DNA of 64,000 nt from Saprospiraceae bacterium. Lineage in GTDB: Bacteria > Bacteroidota > Bacteroidia > Chitinophagales > Saprospiraceae. The notes under the pieces are model-generated. The model was given only the letters and a program-made list of their open reading frames with translations. It was not told where the DNA came from and did not search any database. Positions 49,126 through 58,807 of this stretch are shown here, piece by piece. Position numbers and translations under genes: made by a program. The DNA is taken from assembly GCA_016717145.1 (NCBI GenBank), contig JADKGD010000015.1, positions 1-64,000 on the forward strand, read 5' to 3'. Every line of letters starts with the position of its first letter. Positions within the stretch are counted from its first letter, which is position 1.

Positions 49126-51029
49126 TCAATAAGCCATATAATTCCAGGCAGAATCATAATGCCCTTCTGTTTCTATATGCGCAATTAAAGATAAAAACAA
49201 AGGATCTAGAGCCAAGGTAGCACTATCTCCGACAATAACAAGTTTTTTCTGGGCTCTGGTCATGGCCACATTAAGACGCCGCTCATCCTTAAGAAAACCT
49301 ATATCTCCTTTTTCATTACTCCTCACAAGAGATAAATATATTAGTTCCTTTTCCTGACCCTGAAATCCATCTATAGAATTTACTTCTATGATTAATTTTC
49401 TTAAATCCTGGTCATCTGCAATTTGTTGGCGTATATATCTGACTTGTTCAGAATATGGACTGATGATGCCAATTGAAGTACCCAGAAATTTTTCAAAATT
49501 TACTATAAGATGTTCTCTGATAATGTAATATTCTCCGTGATTGGCATAGCTTCGGTGTTCATTATGGATGATTTCTTCAAAACCGCATCCCGCTGTATCA
49601 ATAAAACCAATGGTAAATTGTCATTTCTAATCGTCCTTTCGGCAACTTCACTATTAGAATAAAGCTGATTATCATAAAACATTTTATTTGAAAAGCCAAG
49701 AATTTTATGATTCATCCTATATTGTTCTGTTAGCAAACTGCTGTGTCTTATCACGTCGGTCATTTTATCAAGTATGGTTGACCCCATCCCTAATTTGGCT
49801 GCTTCAGAACTTTTAACGGTTGGCGGCAACTGCTTGTGATCACCGGCTAAAATAACTCGTTCGGCTCTGAGAATGGCATTCCAGCACTCAGCCTCAAGCG
49901 CTTGGGATGCTTCATCTATAATGACCGTCTTGAAAAGCATATCTTTAAGTACGCGATTGCTTACACCTATCAATGTAGCAGCTACGACCTGACTCCCATT
50001 AACAATATCTTCAATTAACCTATCTTCCAGTTCAAGAGCCCATTTGCGCAAATCTCTGGCTTCTTTCTTCAATTCCCTTCTAACATTTCTCTCTTCATTC
50101 CCAAAATTACGCTTAAATTGACTTGCTTTTTTATCTACTTCCTGTGCCTGAATTTTTACTTTTTTGATATTGTTCCATTCATGGTGATTTCTTACTTTTT
50201 CTTCAATAGTCAGGTGCATTAAATCATCATGAATCCTTGAGATATTACCGATCCTTAATACCGAAATATGCCTTTTTGATAGACGTTCGGCAAGCAGATC
50301 CACTGCATTATTGCTGGAGGCACACACAAGTATTCTTTTTTCTGTGTGTAAAAGTGTTTCAATCAAAGCGACAAGAGTTGTTGTCTTACCTGTACCTGGT
50401 GGTCCATGGATAATACCAAGATTCGGAGCTTTTAGACAGGTAAGTATAGCATTTTTTTGGGAAGAATTAATATCCCTCCTTAAATCAATTTTATGATCTG
50501 TTGTAATAGGTATATCGCTCTGTTCAAGACTATCGTTGGAAATGCCATCTCTCAATGTCTTATGATGTTCTTTTGTAGCATCTATGAGAGATTTAATTGC
50601 CTTCTCCATTACTTTGTAAGGCTTGTCGTCATAAATAACTTCAATACCTGTCAAGCCTTTTTCAAGCTGATCCATCTTTTCGGCCTGATCAGCGTGCAAA
50701 AACATACGCATTTTATCACCACGTACTGCAGAAATAATAACCCTGAATTCGATTCGTGCATCCTGGATATTAAACAATGAAGCTGCAATTCCTTCTGAAA
50801 ACTTATGGCTATTTTCTGAAGTATTTATTTTTTGTACTTCAATTTCACGGTAGTCACCTAGAGTAAAGGAATTTTTGATAATTTGAACAGGATACCAAAT
50901 AAAACCAGATTGAATTTTTTGTTGTATAGTTTTACTTTCATTCAGTTGCTTATAAAATGTTTCATCATGCCGGCGCTCGGCTTCAATAGCCTTCAGCAAG
51001 GTAATATACCGATGGTTGTCTGTGTTCAT
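49126..51029 (-). CDS. Superfamily 1 (IGHMBP2/DNA2-like) helicase (one apparent frameshift)
   Basis: About 634 residues after restoring one missing T (A run 49603-49606 on the plus strand), which turns LVLLIQRDAV into LVFIDTAGCGFEEII and keeps the frame open to 49126. Motifs in order: Walker A GPPGTGKTT, Ia VCASSNNAVDLLAERL, Walker B VIIDEASQALE, III LAGDHKQLPPTV, IV EQYRMN, then in the second segment V VNSIDGFQGQEKELIYLS and VI NVAMTRAQKKLVIVGD. A central coiled coil (about 270-320) and an N-terminal beta-barrel region fit the 'AAA domain-containing, UPF1/IGHMBP2-like' group, which unwinds DNA or RNA 5' to 3'. The cellular role in bacteria is not settled. Single gene. Confidence 0.82.
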
Positions 51030-51205
51030 AATGCACTGAGTTACTTTGGAAAAAATTTGGAAAAAATCTAAATAAAAACAAACAATCCTGAATAAATATG
51101 GCTTTACTCAGGATTGGATTTGTAACTCTTATATATGTTTAAATAATACACCAGCAAAATTACATCGGACAATTATCAAAGATTTTCACTGATATAAACA
51201 AAAGA

Positions 51206-51619
51206 CTATTTGGATTCAGCCCAGGTTTTTCCTGTTGACGCATCATAAAAAAGTGTTATCTCATTTATAACACTTAAATCGAATCCTATCCAATGGACAT
51301 CTTCATCAGCTTCATATCCAACCCATGTAACATACATATCCCATTTTTTGACTGTTTCATTAGCATCAAATACTATTTCTACACTTTCGCCATTTTCAAG
51401 CAATTCCTTACCCATAATATCTTCACCCCATGATTTTTCAGTTGTAGGAGCGACATAAATACTTGATATATCATATCCCGTTTTGTTTAATAAAACAAAA
51501 TCAAGATTAATGCCATTTATTTCAATACACACCTTTTCACCAACAATCGGCTTTTCAATAATAAAAGCTGTCGATCCAAAAAACATAACAAGCAACAAAA
51601 TACATACAACTACTCTCAT
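51206..51619 (-). CDS. Hypothetical secreted protein
   Basis: 137 residues from the ATG at 51619 (MRVVVCILLLVMFFGSTAF), which opens a signal peptide; the in-frame start at 51664 is not used. The mature part is acidic with LDFVLLNKTGYDISSIYVAP and MYVTWVGYEAD, a pattern found in small proteins annotated as argininosuccinate-lyase-like or DUF-type secreted proteins; no function known. Probably an Ig-like beta sandwich (inference). Confidence 0.65.
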   Translation of the reverse strand: MRVVVCILLLVMFFGSTAFIIEKPIVGEKVCIEINGINLDFVLLNKTGYDISSIYVAPTTEKSWGEDIMGKELLENGESVEIVFDANETVKKWDMYVTWVGYEADEDVHWIGFDLSVINEITLFYDASTGKTWAESK

Positions 51620-51824
51620 AATAAACTGTTTTAATATTATATAATAAACTCCAAAGATAAACACTTACATCGTTAATTCTTAATATTTGCATACTATAAT
51701 ATTATAGCTCTGAATTATATCTATTTTTTCAAACTGATATTTTTAGTTATTTGTTCTATCAGCAATATTCAAGAAGATTCTAATGTTAAAATTTTTATTA
51801 ATTTTACGGTTAATATCTTTTTAA

Positions 51825-52346
51825 ATGGAAAATCACTCAATAAAAAATGGTTTATTGTCAGGTTCAGCAAGTATAGTATTTTCACTGATGTTATATCTTG
51901 TTAATCCCGAATTTATGATTACCTGGGGTAGCTATTTAGGAATTTTTATTGTGATATATTTTATGCGAAAAGCCATTATTGACACAAAAAAAGATGAAAA
52001 TGGACATATTACCTTAGGACAGGCTTTTAAGGTATCTTGGTTAACATACATTCTAGGCACAGTTATATCAACTTTTTTTTTGTATATAATGATAAATTAT
52101 ATAGATCAAAGTTTAGTTGATATCCTAAAAAATGTGCAGATTGACACTTTTGAGAAAACAGGAAATTTCTTAAAAATGACAGAAGATATGATACAAGAGC
52201 AAGTTTCAATAATGGAAGATACCAATCCTTTTGGACCATCAGCCATTGCGCTTTCACTCCCACTTTCATTTTTGTTTCCGGGAGCAATTATATCAATTAT
52301 TATGGCAGCGATCATGAAAAAAAATCATCCGCAAAACGAAATATAA
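51825..52346 (+). CDS. DUF4199 membrane protein
   Basis: 173 residues, four hydrophobic helices arranged as two N-terminal, one central and one C-terminal, with the DUF4199 features near ITLGQAFKVSWLTYILGTVIS. Function unknown. It lies 47 nt upstream of a GT2 glycosyltransferase on the same strand, an arrangement often seen in Bacteroidota, hinting at a shared role in envelope glycan or lipid-linked sugar synthesis. Confidence 0.8.
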   Translation: MENHSIKNGLLSGSASIVFSLMLYLVNPEFMITWGSYLGIFIVIYFMRKAIIDTKKDENGHITLGQAFKVSWLTYILGTVISTFFLYIMINYIDQSLVDILKNVQIDTFEKTGNFLKMTEDMIQEQVSIMEDTNPFGPSAIALSLPLSFLFPGAIISIIMAAIMKKNHPQNEI

Positions 52347-52393
52347 AATATGTTTTGTACAATAATTTAATGTTTATAAATAAATAAATCACT

Positions 52394-53326
52394 TTGGATA
52401 TTTCACTGGTCATACCATTATTCAACGAAGAAGAATCACTGAACGAACTACATGACTGGATTGTCAGTGTTATGAAAGCTAATAATTTTACTTACGAAAT
52501 TATATTCATTGATGATGGAAGTAAAGACTCTTCCTGGAAAGTCATTGAAGCCCTAAGAATCAGGAACGAGCATGTCCGTGGTTTGAAATTCAGACGCAAT
52601 TACGGAAAATCTGCCGGACTCAATGTTGGATTCGAACAAACAAAAGGCGATGTGATCATTACAATGGACGCGGATTTGCAGGATAGTCCTGAAGAAATTC
52701 CTGATCTTTATAAGATGATCAAAAACGAAGGGTTTGATATCGTATCAGGCTGGAAGAAAAAAAGATTTGATCCAATCTCAAAAACAATTCCTACCAAACT
52801 TTACAATTACGTTACAAGTAAGATGTCAGGCGTCAAACTGCACGATATGAATTGTGGGCTGAAGGCTTATAGCTCAGAAGTCGTCAAAAATATTGAAGTG
52901 TATGGCGAGATGCACAGATACATACCTGTGATAGCAAAATGGGCCGGTTTTACCCATATTGGTGAAAAAATTGTGGTCCACCAGGCAAGAAAATATGGCG
53001 TCACAAAATTCGGGCTTTCAAGATTCATTTATGGTCCATTGGATTTGTTTTCGATTATGTTTATGGGTAAATTTGGTAAACGACCGATGCATTTTTTTGG
53101 TGTGATAGGCTCTTTTATTTTTTTTGGGGGACTGGCCTTGCTGATTTATTTAAGTGTAGACAAAATTCTTAATGAAACTGTAGGCATTGCCAACAGACCA
53201 GCATTTTACTTAGGTATACTAATGGTAATCGTCGGCGTTCAACTATTTATTGCCGGGTTTCTGGGCGAACTTATAAGCAGAAGCGCTGTGGAAAGAAATA
53301 AATATAAAATAGAAAAACATATATAA
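52394..53326 (+). CDS. GT2-family glycosyltransferase with C-terminal membrane helices (DPM1/GtrB-like)
   Basis: 310 residues. GT-A fold with IPLFNEEESL, the nucleotide site IIFIDDGSKDSSW and catalytic-metal motif ITMDADLQDSPEEI, then two C-terminal membrane helices and a short charged tail, the plan of polyprenyl-phosphate sugar synthases such as GtrB and Dpm1. It should move a hexose from UDP- or GDP-sugar to a lipid carrier on the inner leaflet. The start is TTG at 52394, giving MDISLVIPLFNEE; no ATG lies close enough to be better. Confidence 0.87.
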   Translation: MDISLVIPLFNEEESLNELHDWIVSVMKANNFTYEIIFIDDGSKDSSWKVIEALRIRNEHVRGLKFRRNYGKSAGLNVGFEQTKGDVIITMDADLQDSPEEIPDLYKMIKNEGFDIVSGWKKKRFDPISKTIPTKLYNYVTSKMSGVKLHDMNCGLKAYSSEVVKNIEVYGEMHRYIPVIAKWAGFTHIGEKIVVHQARKYGVTKFGLSRFIYGPLDLFSIMFMGKFGKRPMHFFGVIGSFIFFGGLALLIYLSVDKILNETVGIANRPAFYLGILMVIVGVQLFIAGFLGELISRSAVERNKYKIEKHI

Positions 53327-53391
53327 AAATTGAGGAGTCTGGTATTCAAAAGCAATTACCTATGACTTGAGATATTTATAATTTATATAAG

Positions 53392-53423
53392 AATGGCGAT
53401 AAGTTGATCAACTTATCGCCATT
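53392..53423. terminator. Bidirectional terminator, 32-bp perfect palindrome
   Basis: A 16-bp arm AATGGCGATAAGTTGA (53392-53407) is followed at once by its exact reverse complement (53408-53423), then TTTATTT. It sits between the convergent GT2 and CoA-transferase genes and can serve both. Confidence 0.8.
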
Positions 53424-53466
53424 TTTATTTAGATAATAATATAGTCTTACAAAACAAAATATATTT

Positions 53467-54123
53467 TTAAATAATCATTTCAGGAATGTCCCCTTCGACT
53501 ATAAGCTTTCCTTCTGTGACGGAGACAATATAATCTACGGTTACTCCGGGGGCTCGTTCCAAAAGTTTAAATCCCTGATCTGTTACCGCCAATACTGCCA
53601 ATTCAGTTACTATCTTTTTTACGCATTTAACACCTGTAAGCGGAAGGCTACACCTCTTGAGCAATTTGGATTCGCCAGCTTTATTCACATGCATCATTGC
53701 CACAATAATATTTTCAGCTGATGCGACAAGATCCATTGCCCCGCCCATACCTTTGACCATTTTACCGGGTATTTTCCAGTTGGCAATGTCCCCTTCTTCT
53801 GATACTTCCATAGCGCCTAAAATAGTAAGGTCTACATGTTTGCCACGTATCATACTAAAACTCATAGCAGAGTCAAAAAAACTTGCACCAGGCAATGTAG
53901 TAATAGTCTGTTTTCCCGCATTAATGACATCAGCATCTTCTTCTCCTTCAAATGGGAAAGGGCCCATACCAAGGACGCCATTTTCACTTTGGAACTCTAC
54001 ATTTATGCCTTCGGGTACATAATTTGCAACTAAGGTCGGAATGCCAATGCCCAAATTGACATAATACCCATCCTTTACTTCCTGAGCAATTCTTTTTGCA
54101 ATTCCTATTTTATCAAGTGGCAT
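53467..54123 (-). CDS. scoB: 3-oxoacid CoA-transferase subunit B
   Basis: 218 residues from the ATG at 54123 (MPLDKIGIAKRIAQEV); a start two codons upstream (54129) is possible. The class I CoA-transferase beta-subunit pattern is clear: GYYVNLGIGIPTLVANYVP, catalytic Glu in QSENGVLGMGP, GGAMDLVASA and LPLTG. Transfers CoA between succinyl-CoA and acetoacetate in ketone-body or leucine breakdown. The alpha subunit, normally adjacent, is not in the window: upstream is a small palindromic element and then the MORN-caspase gene. Confidence 0.9.
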   Translation of the reverse strand: MPLDKIGIAKRIAQEVKDGYYVNLGIGIPTLVANYVPEGINVEFQSENGVLGMGPFPFEGEEDADVINAGKQTITTLPGASFFDSAMSFSMIRGKHVDLTILGAMEVSEEGDIANWKIPGKMVKGMGGAMDLVASAENIIVAMMHVNKAGESKLLKRCSLPLTGVKCVKKIVTELAVLAVTDQGFKLLERAPGVTVDYIVSVTEGKLIVEGDIPEMII

Positions 54124-54164
54124 AAACAATACATAATTTAGGCTATAAAGGTATATAATTTACT

Positions 54165-54382
54165 TAATATTAACGTGAGTTCGGCGAATAAAACAATCAT
54201 TTATAATGCTTTATGTTAAAGTCAGTGCTAGATTTTTACCATAAAACCCTGAAAGGGTTAAATATTTGTAACCCTGGGTTTAAACCAAGGGTCACAAATG
54301 CAAATACACATAATTTTGGCGGGATTTTTGCTATAATATGCAAAAATCATGACAAAATCACATCGAACTCACGTTAATATTA
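54165..54382. mobile_element. MITE-like element with 19-bp terminal inverted repeats and internal hairpins
   Basis: TAATATTAACGTGAGTTCG (54165-54183) and its exact reverse complement (54364-54382) form the ends. TTAATATTA occurs at both edges (54164-54172, 54374-54382), but as most of it is itself palindromic it could be either target duplication or part of the repeat. Inside are GATTTTTGC-TATAATAT-GCAAAAATC (54323-54348), AACCCTGAAAGGGTT and a longer arm pair around GGGTTTAAACC. No coding capacity. It ends 97 bp past the stop side of the MORN-caspase gene and lies 42 bp upstream of the scoB start. Confidence 0.6.
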
Positions 54383-54478
54383 TTGTCTACTACAGCACTA
54401 TAAGATTGATTAACGGACACATATGAAACCTTTGCCAGGTTAAATATCTTAAATTTATCAAACAATTCAATAAGCAAA

Positions 54479-56174
54479 TCAACGAACCAAACCGATTGGC
54501 ATGTTTTTGTCATAGTCGCCCATTATGACCGGATTCTGTGCGTTTGACGTATAACTTTTGACATTTTTGGAAACATAATCATATAATTCAGTAACAGAAA
54601 TCAGTTTATCTGCATTTTTGTCCGCATTACCTTTTAATCCTTTAATAAGAAAATGTGAAAATATCCCTTGTCTGAGTCCGCCATATTCGAGAGAAACTTC
54701 TTCACTTTTTGATGACATCATAATGGCAGTTCCTCCGTTTAAAGTATTATATGCACTGTAAAAATTTTCCAAAGACACATTCAATGGCGTTCGCGCTGAT
54801 GCCAACATTGATCCGGAGTGACATGCATCAGTTATAAAAAGTTTATGTTTTGCCCTCGAACCATTTAAGATTTTTAATATTTCACCATATGCCAATTGGT
54901 TTTTGAAGCCATCAAAATCGCTCGGTACAAAAGCGCCGTCCAATCCATGACCCGACATATACAACATGATAACATCATTATCATCTGCTCTTTCTGCGAT
55001 TTGCTGGATTTCAAGATGTATTGCTTTATTGGTTGCTGCATCATCTATCAGGATTTTAATATTATTATCCGGAATAGCTCCTCCTTCGGGGCTTTTAAGA
55101 AAAGCAAAGAGTTGATAAGCATCATCATCTGTATATTTCAAAGACTGCATATGATTATATGTCGCCACACCTACCACCAAAGCAAAAATTTCCGTTTTTC
55201 CTGATTCCAATTTTTGTTTCTCAACTTTACTTTTGGAATTTTCAACAACCTGTGTTGTATTAACTTCATTTACTTTTTTGACTGGAACTCCGTTATCCCA
55301 AATAGCTGAATAAATATTGCCGGAAACAAAATATAATGTTCCTTTACCATGTGGAGCATGATTTTTCCAAAACCCTTCATATCTGTCACCGTTTGCATAC
55401 ATACATTTACCAAAACCCAATCCTTCACCATTAGAAAACTTACCTTCATATCGGGACCCGTCGCCATAAACAAAAAAACCATTTTCATTGTCACAATATT
55501 GATTGGTACAATCTTTTAAGGGCTTTGAAGATGAATATGCACTTCCTGTTGTTGCGTAAACATGGTAATCACCTGTTGTTGGTTCAGCATATACCTTTTC
55601 TGAAACCAATTTATTCATGTCATAATGTTGAATAATCTTTTTCCACCTGTACATGCGACTCCGTCACCGTTTTTTTACTTCTTATCCACCCTCCGTCAAA
55701 GTAAGACCCGTCCATTCTCGTAATGCGGCCTACACCACTGAATTCGCCATCCAAAACCCTCCTTCATAATAATCGCCATCTGAAAGGTGTATTTGCCATA
55801 GCCCGAAGGTCTCCCGTTCACCCAATTTCCAAAATAAGAATCCCCATTTTTGTATGTCATCTTACCTTCACCTGAAACAATATCCGAATCAAAATTCCCA
55901 ATATATTCGTCTCCTCTTTTAAAGTCAGTTTTCCTATTCCATATTTTTTCCCATTCTTAAAATAACCCCTGTAAATGCTACCGTCTCTCAAAATCATAGC
56001 GCCTTTGCCATGAGGCTTTGATTTATAAAAAGTGCCCGAATATGTAGAACCGTCTTTAAATAAATATGTACCTTTGCCGCTGATACAATTGCCTGAAAGA
56101 CATGACGCAAAAGATTTCTGAAAAGGTAAAATAAATATCAAAATACTTAAAACAGAAAAAATAATCCGTTGCAT
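54479..56174 (-). pseudogene. MORN-repeat caspase-like peptidase (C14), several frame breaks
   Basis: One gene in pieces. The N-terminal piece (56174-55857) has a signal peptide ending SFASCLSGNC and MORN repeats (YSGTFYKSKPHGKGAM, YRGYFKNGKKYGIG). Translating the gap in shifting frames continues MORN units (EYIGNFDSD, SYFGNWVNGRPSGYGKYTF, GDYYEGGF, DGSYFDGGW), which needs at least four single-base corrections between about 55625 and 55935. The C-terminal piece (from 55654) adds two more MORN units and a caspase-like domain with catalytic His in YMSGHGLDG and Cys in ITDACHSGSM. Such proteins are predicted proteases of regulatory or cell-death type. So many breaks in 300 bp suggest real decay or a locally poor consensus; both catalytic residues survive. 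Confidence 0.75.
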
Positions 56175-56284
56175 AACATTATTTTTATATTAAAAAATAG
56201 TCAAGGTATGTTTCTCTATCAAATCAATTAGTACAAAATAAATAACCATATTTTCAATCATTTTATTATCAATAATTAAATTTT

Positions 56285-56770
56285 ATGATCAGATTAACTT
56301 TTATTTTATTATCAACGTGTTTATTATTTGTTGCCTGTAAACAAAGTACCGGTTCCAATGGGCTTGCTGAAGATGGGGTGCATTTTGGTGAGGTGATAGA
56401 TACAACAGGAATGATTACGTATACCAATCTGCTGGCTCAAATGGCCAGTGCTGATTCCGTAGAAACAAAAGTGTATGGCAAAGTCTCAGGTGTATGTCAG
56501 ACAAAGGGATGCTGGATGAATATTGTATCTGACCTGGACAGTTCGAAGACTGAGATGTTTGTTCAATTTAAAGATTATGGGTTTTTTATGCCCAAAGACC
56601 TTACCGGGAAGGAAGTTGTAATGAAAGGAAAAGCATACAGAGAGGTAACTTCCGTTGAAGATCTTAAACATTTTGCAGAGGATGAAGGATTAGCACCTGA
56701 AGAAATTGCAAAAATTACAGCGCCAAAAACAGAATTAAAATTTATGGCATCCGGTGTTGTAATCAAGTAA
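56285..56770 (+). CDS. DUF4920 lipoprotein
   Basis: 161 residues. Signal sequence with lipobox LFVACKQ. The DUF4920 domain covers most of the rest (HFGEVIDTTGMITYTNLLAQ, GKVSGVCQTKGCWMNIVSD), an OB-fold-like domain with a conserved CxxxGCW motif that may bind metal or form a disulfide. Function unknown; exported, probably outer-membrane anchored. Divergent from the MORN-caspase gene. Confidence 0.8.
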   Translation: MIRLTFILLSTCLLFVACKQSTGSNGLAEDGVHFGEVIDTTGMITYTNLLAQMASADSVETKVYGKVSGVCQTKGCWMNIVSDLDSSKTEMFVQFKDYGFFMPKDLTGKEVVMKGKAYREVTSVEDLKHFAEDEGLAPEEIAKITAPKTELKFMASGVVIK

Positions 56771-56820
56771 TCTAACAAATTATAAAGTAAGCGTTGCTTA
56801 ATATTGTTTTTTGCTATTAA

Positions 56821-57873
56821 TTATAGCGGAAGGCAATCTATACAATATATGGTTTTGGAATAAAATTCTTTTCCTTTTTTAAGTATTGTGGAAGGAAAAT
56901 TTGGATGGTTGGGTGTATCTGGATAATGTTGTGTTTCCAGGCAGACTCCCGCATAGTCCTGATATAAACCAGTTTTACCTTTTACATTATCTAGCCAGTT
57001 GCCCGTGTAAAGTTGTAATGCAGGCTCAGTCGTAAAAACTAAAAGTCTCCTACCCGTTGATTTATGCAAAAGAGTGGCTACGGGTGTATTAAATTCATGT
57101 TCATTTATTACAAAGTTATGATCATATCCTTTACACTTCTTTATCAAATGGTCATCCGCATAAATTCTGTCTCCTATTTTTTTAACCGTCAGAAAATCGA
57201 CATTTGTATCAAATACATTCACAAATGCACCGGTGCTGACCAAGCTGTCATTTGTCTCTGTAATATTGTCCGCGGCAATGGAAAGATAGTGGTCAATGAT
57301 CGTTTTTTGGGAGTCCCCTGATAAATTAAAGTAACAATGATTTGTAAGATTGATATGTGTATCTTTATCTGTTTTAGCAAAATATTCAATAATTAATTCA
57401 TTTTTTTCAGTAAAAGTATATATGACTTTAATGCTTAAGTTTCCAGGATAGCCTTCTTCCATATCAGGACTTGTGGCCGTAAGGATCAGGGATGAGGAGT
57501 TTAAAGAATTTGTAACGTCATAACTATATATTTTTTTATCAAATCCATCAATTCCTCCATGCAAATGGTGTGGTTTCAAATTTTGATTAAGATGGTATTC
57601 CACTCCGTTTAATTTGAATGTTCCATTGTTAATTCTATTACCATATCTTCCTATGATACATCCGAAATATGGGTGGCGGTCCAGATAGGATTCCATATCC
57701 GGACATCCGAGCAATACATCCTTCAATATTTGATTATTATCAAAACAAAACCAAGAGTGTACAATACCTCCATAATTTAGCAGCTCAATATATTGTCCTG
57801 AGGTATTTTTAAAAGTAAAACATTTAATTTCCCTTCCTGAAATCAAGCCAAAATCAGATACTTTAATGTCCAT
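56821..57873 (-). CDS. galM: Aldose 1-epimerase (mutarotase)
   Basis: 350 residues from the ATG at 57873 (MDIKVSDFGLISGREIKCFTF); an earlier in-frame start at 57915 is not used. Galactose-mutarotase fold with IIGRYGNRINNGTF, HLHGGIDGFDKKIY (catalytic His), LTNHCYFNL (second His) and the C-terminal Glu in VCLETQHYPDTPNHPNFP. Interconverts alpha- and beta-anomers of hexoses such as glucose and galactose. No signal peptide, so cytoplasmic. Single gene. Confidence 0.92.
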   Translation of the reverse strand: MDIKVSDFGLISGREIKCFTFKNTSGQYIELLNYGGIVHSWFCFDNNQILKDVLLGCPDMESYLDRHPYFGCIIGRYGNRINNGTFKLNGVEYHLNQNLKPHHLHGGIDGFDKKIYSYDVTNSLNSSSLILTATSPDMEEGYPGNLSIKVIYTFTEKNELIIEYFAKTDKDTHINLTNHCYFNLSGDSQKTIIDHYLSIAADNITETNDSLVSTGAFVNVFDTNVDFLTVKKIGDRIYADDHLIKKCKGYDHNFVINEHEFNTPVATLLHKSTGRRLLVFTTEPALQLYTGNWLDNVKGKTGLYQDYAGVCLETQHYPDTPNHPNFPSTILKKGKEFYSKTIYCIDCLPL

Positions 57874-58044
57874 AAACTTTATTATATTAATATTATAAAT
57901 TATATGTAATGCCACTGTTTAGTTACAATTTAGCATAATTTTGCCGTATTTATGACAAAAATAGATAAATTAAAAATTTTAACACTTTTTTAATAGGAAT
58001 ATTACAATATCATGCATATATTTGCCAGATAAAATTTTAAACTC

Positions 58045-58740
58045 ATGATGAGAAATTTACTTTTTGTTCTTTTGGTGTGCTTTTCTACTGGACTGGTGGC
58101 TCAGTTTAGTGCAACTCCAGTGCCTTTATCTATTTCAGTTCCATCAAGCGCTACAGAATCTATTCATGATGTCGCATTTACAAATTTAAAAGATTCAACT
58201 TATACTGTTTTTTGGAAATTGGATAAACCAGCGTCTTTTGAAAGTTCATGGGAAATAAGTGTATGTGATTTAAATTTATGTTACACATCAGCTGTAGAAA
58301 AATGTCCTGGATCAAAACCCAATATATTTCCAAAAAATACGTATAATTTTCAATTCCATTTTAAACCTAACGGAGTTTTGGGTAATTCAATAGTTGGCGT
58401 TAAATTGTATGCTGATAAAAATTTTACACAGGAATTACTTAGTACAACAATTAATATCACCGTTTCAACTCCTTCCTCAACAAAAGATTTAAATATTTCC
58501 AATATAAAAATTTATCCTAATCCTGCGGCTGATTATTTTCAGATCTCAAATGCCGGTAACGTTAAGAAGATTGTTGTTTTCAACATGTTTGGAAAAGAAA
58601 TTAAGACCTATTTCCATTATAACAATGCACAACACGAAATATCAGATTTGAAAACCGGAATGTATATTGTAAAATTGATGGATGATAAAAACAAACTTGT
58701 CAAAACTATCAAATTGAATAAAACCTTTGATGGTGCATAA
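58045..58740 (+). CDS. Secreted protein with T9SS type A sorting domain
   Basis: 231 residues. Tandem ATG codons at 58045 and 58048; signal peptide ending STGLVAQF. A middle beta-domain of about 110 residues with one Cys pair (CDLNLCYTSAVEKC) is of unknown type. The C-terminal 80 residues are a T9SS type A domain (IYPNPAADYFQI, LKTGMYIVKLM, TIKLNK). Candidate -7 box TATATTTG at 58017-58024, 21 nt upstream. Followed by a terminator, so monocistronic. Confidence 0.82.
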   Translation: MMRNLLFVLLVCFSTGLVAQFSATPVPLSISVPSSATESIHDVAFTNLKDSTYTVFWKLDKPASFESSWEISVCDLNLCYTSAVEKCPGSKPNIFPKNTYNFQFHFKPNGVLGNSIVGVKLYADKNFTQELLSTTINITVSTPSSTKDLNISNIKIYPNPAADYFQISNAGNVKKIVVFNMFGKEIKTYFHYNNAQHEISDLKTGMYIVKLMDDKNKLVKTIKLNKTFDGA

Positions 58741-58768
58741 TATCAATTTAATTTGATTATAATATAGA

Positions 58769-58792
58769 AAAGCTTTCATTCAGAAGGCTTTT
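58769..58792 (+). terminator. Rho-independent terminator after the T9SS type A protein gene
   Basis: AGCTTTC and GAAGGCT pair (with a G-U pair) around ATTCA, followed by nine or more T. Confidence 0.7.
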
Positions 58793-58807
58793 TTTTTGCT
58801 CCCTCAA

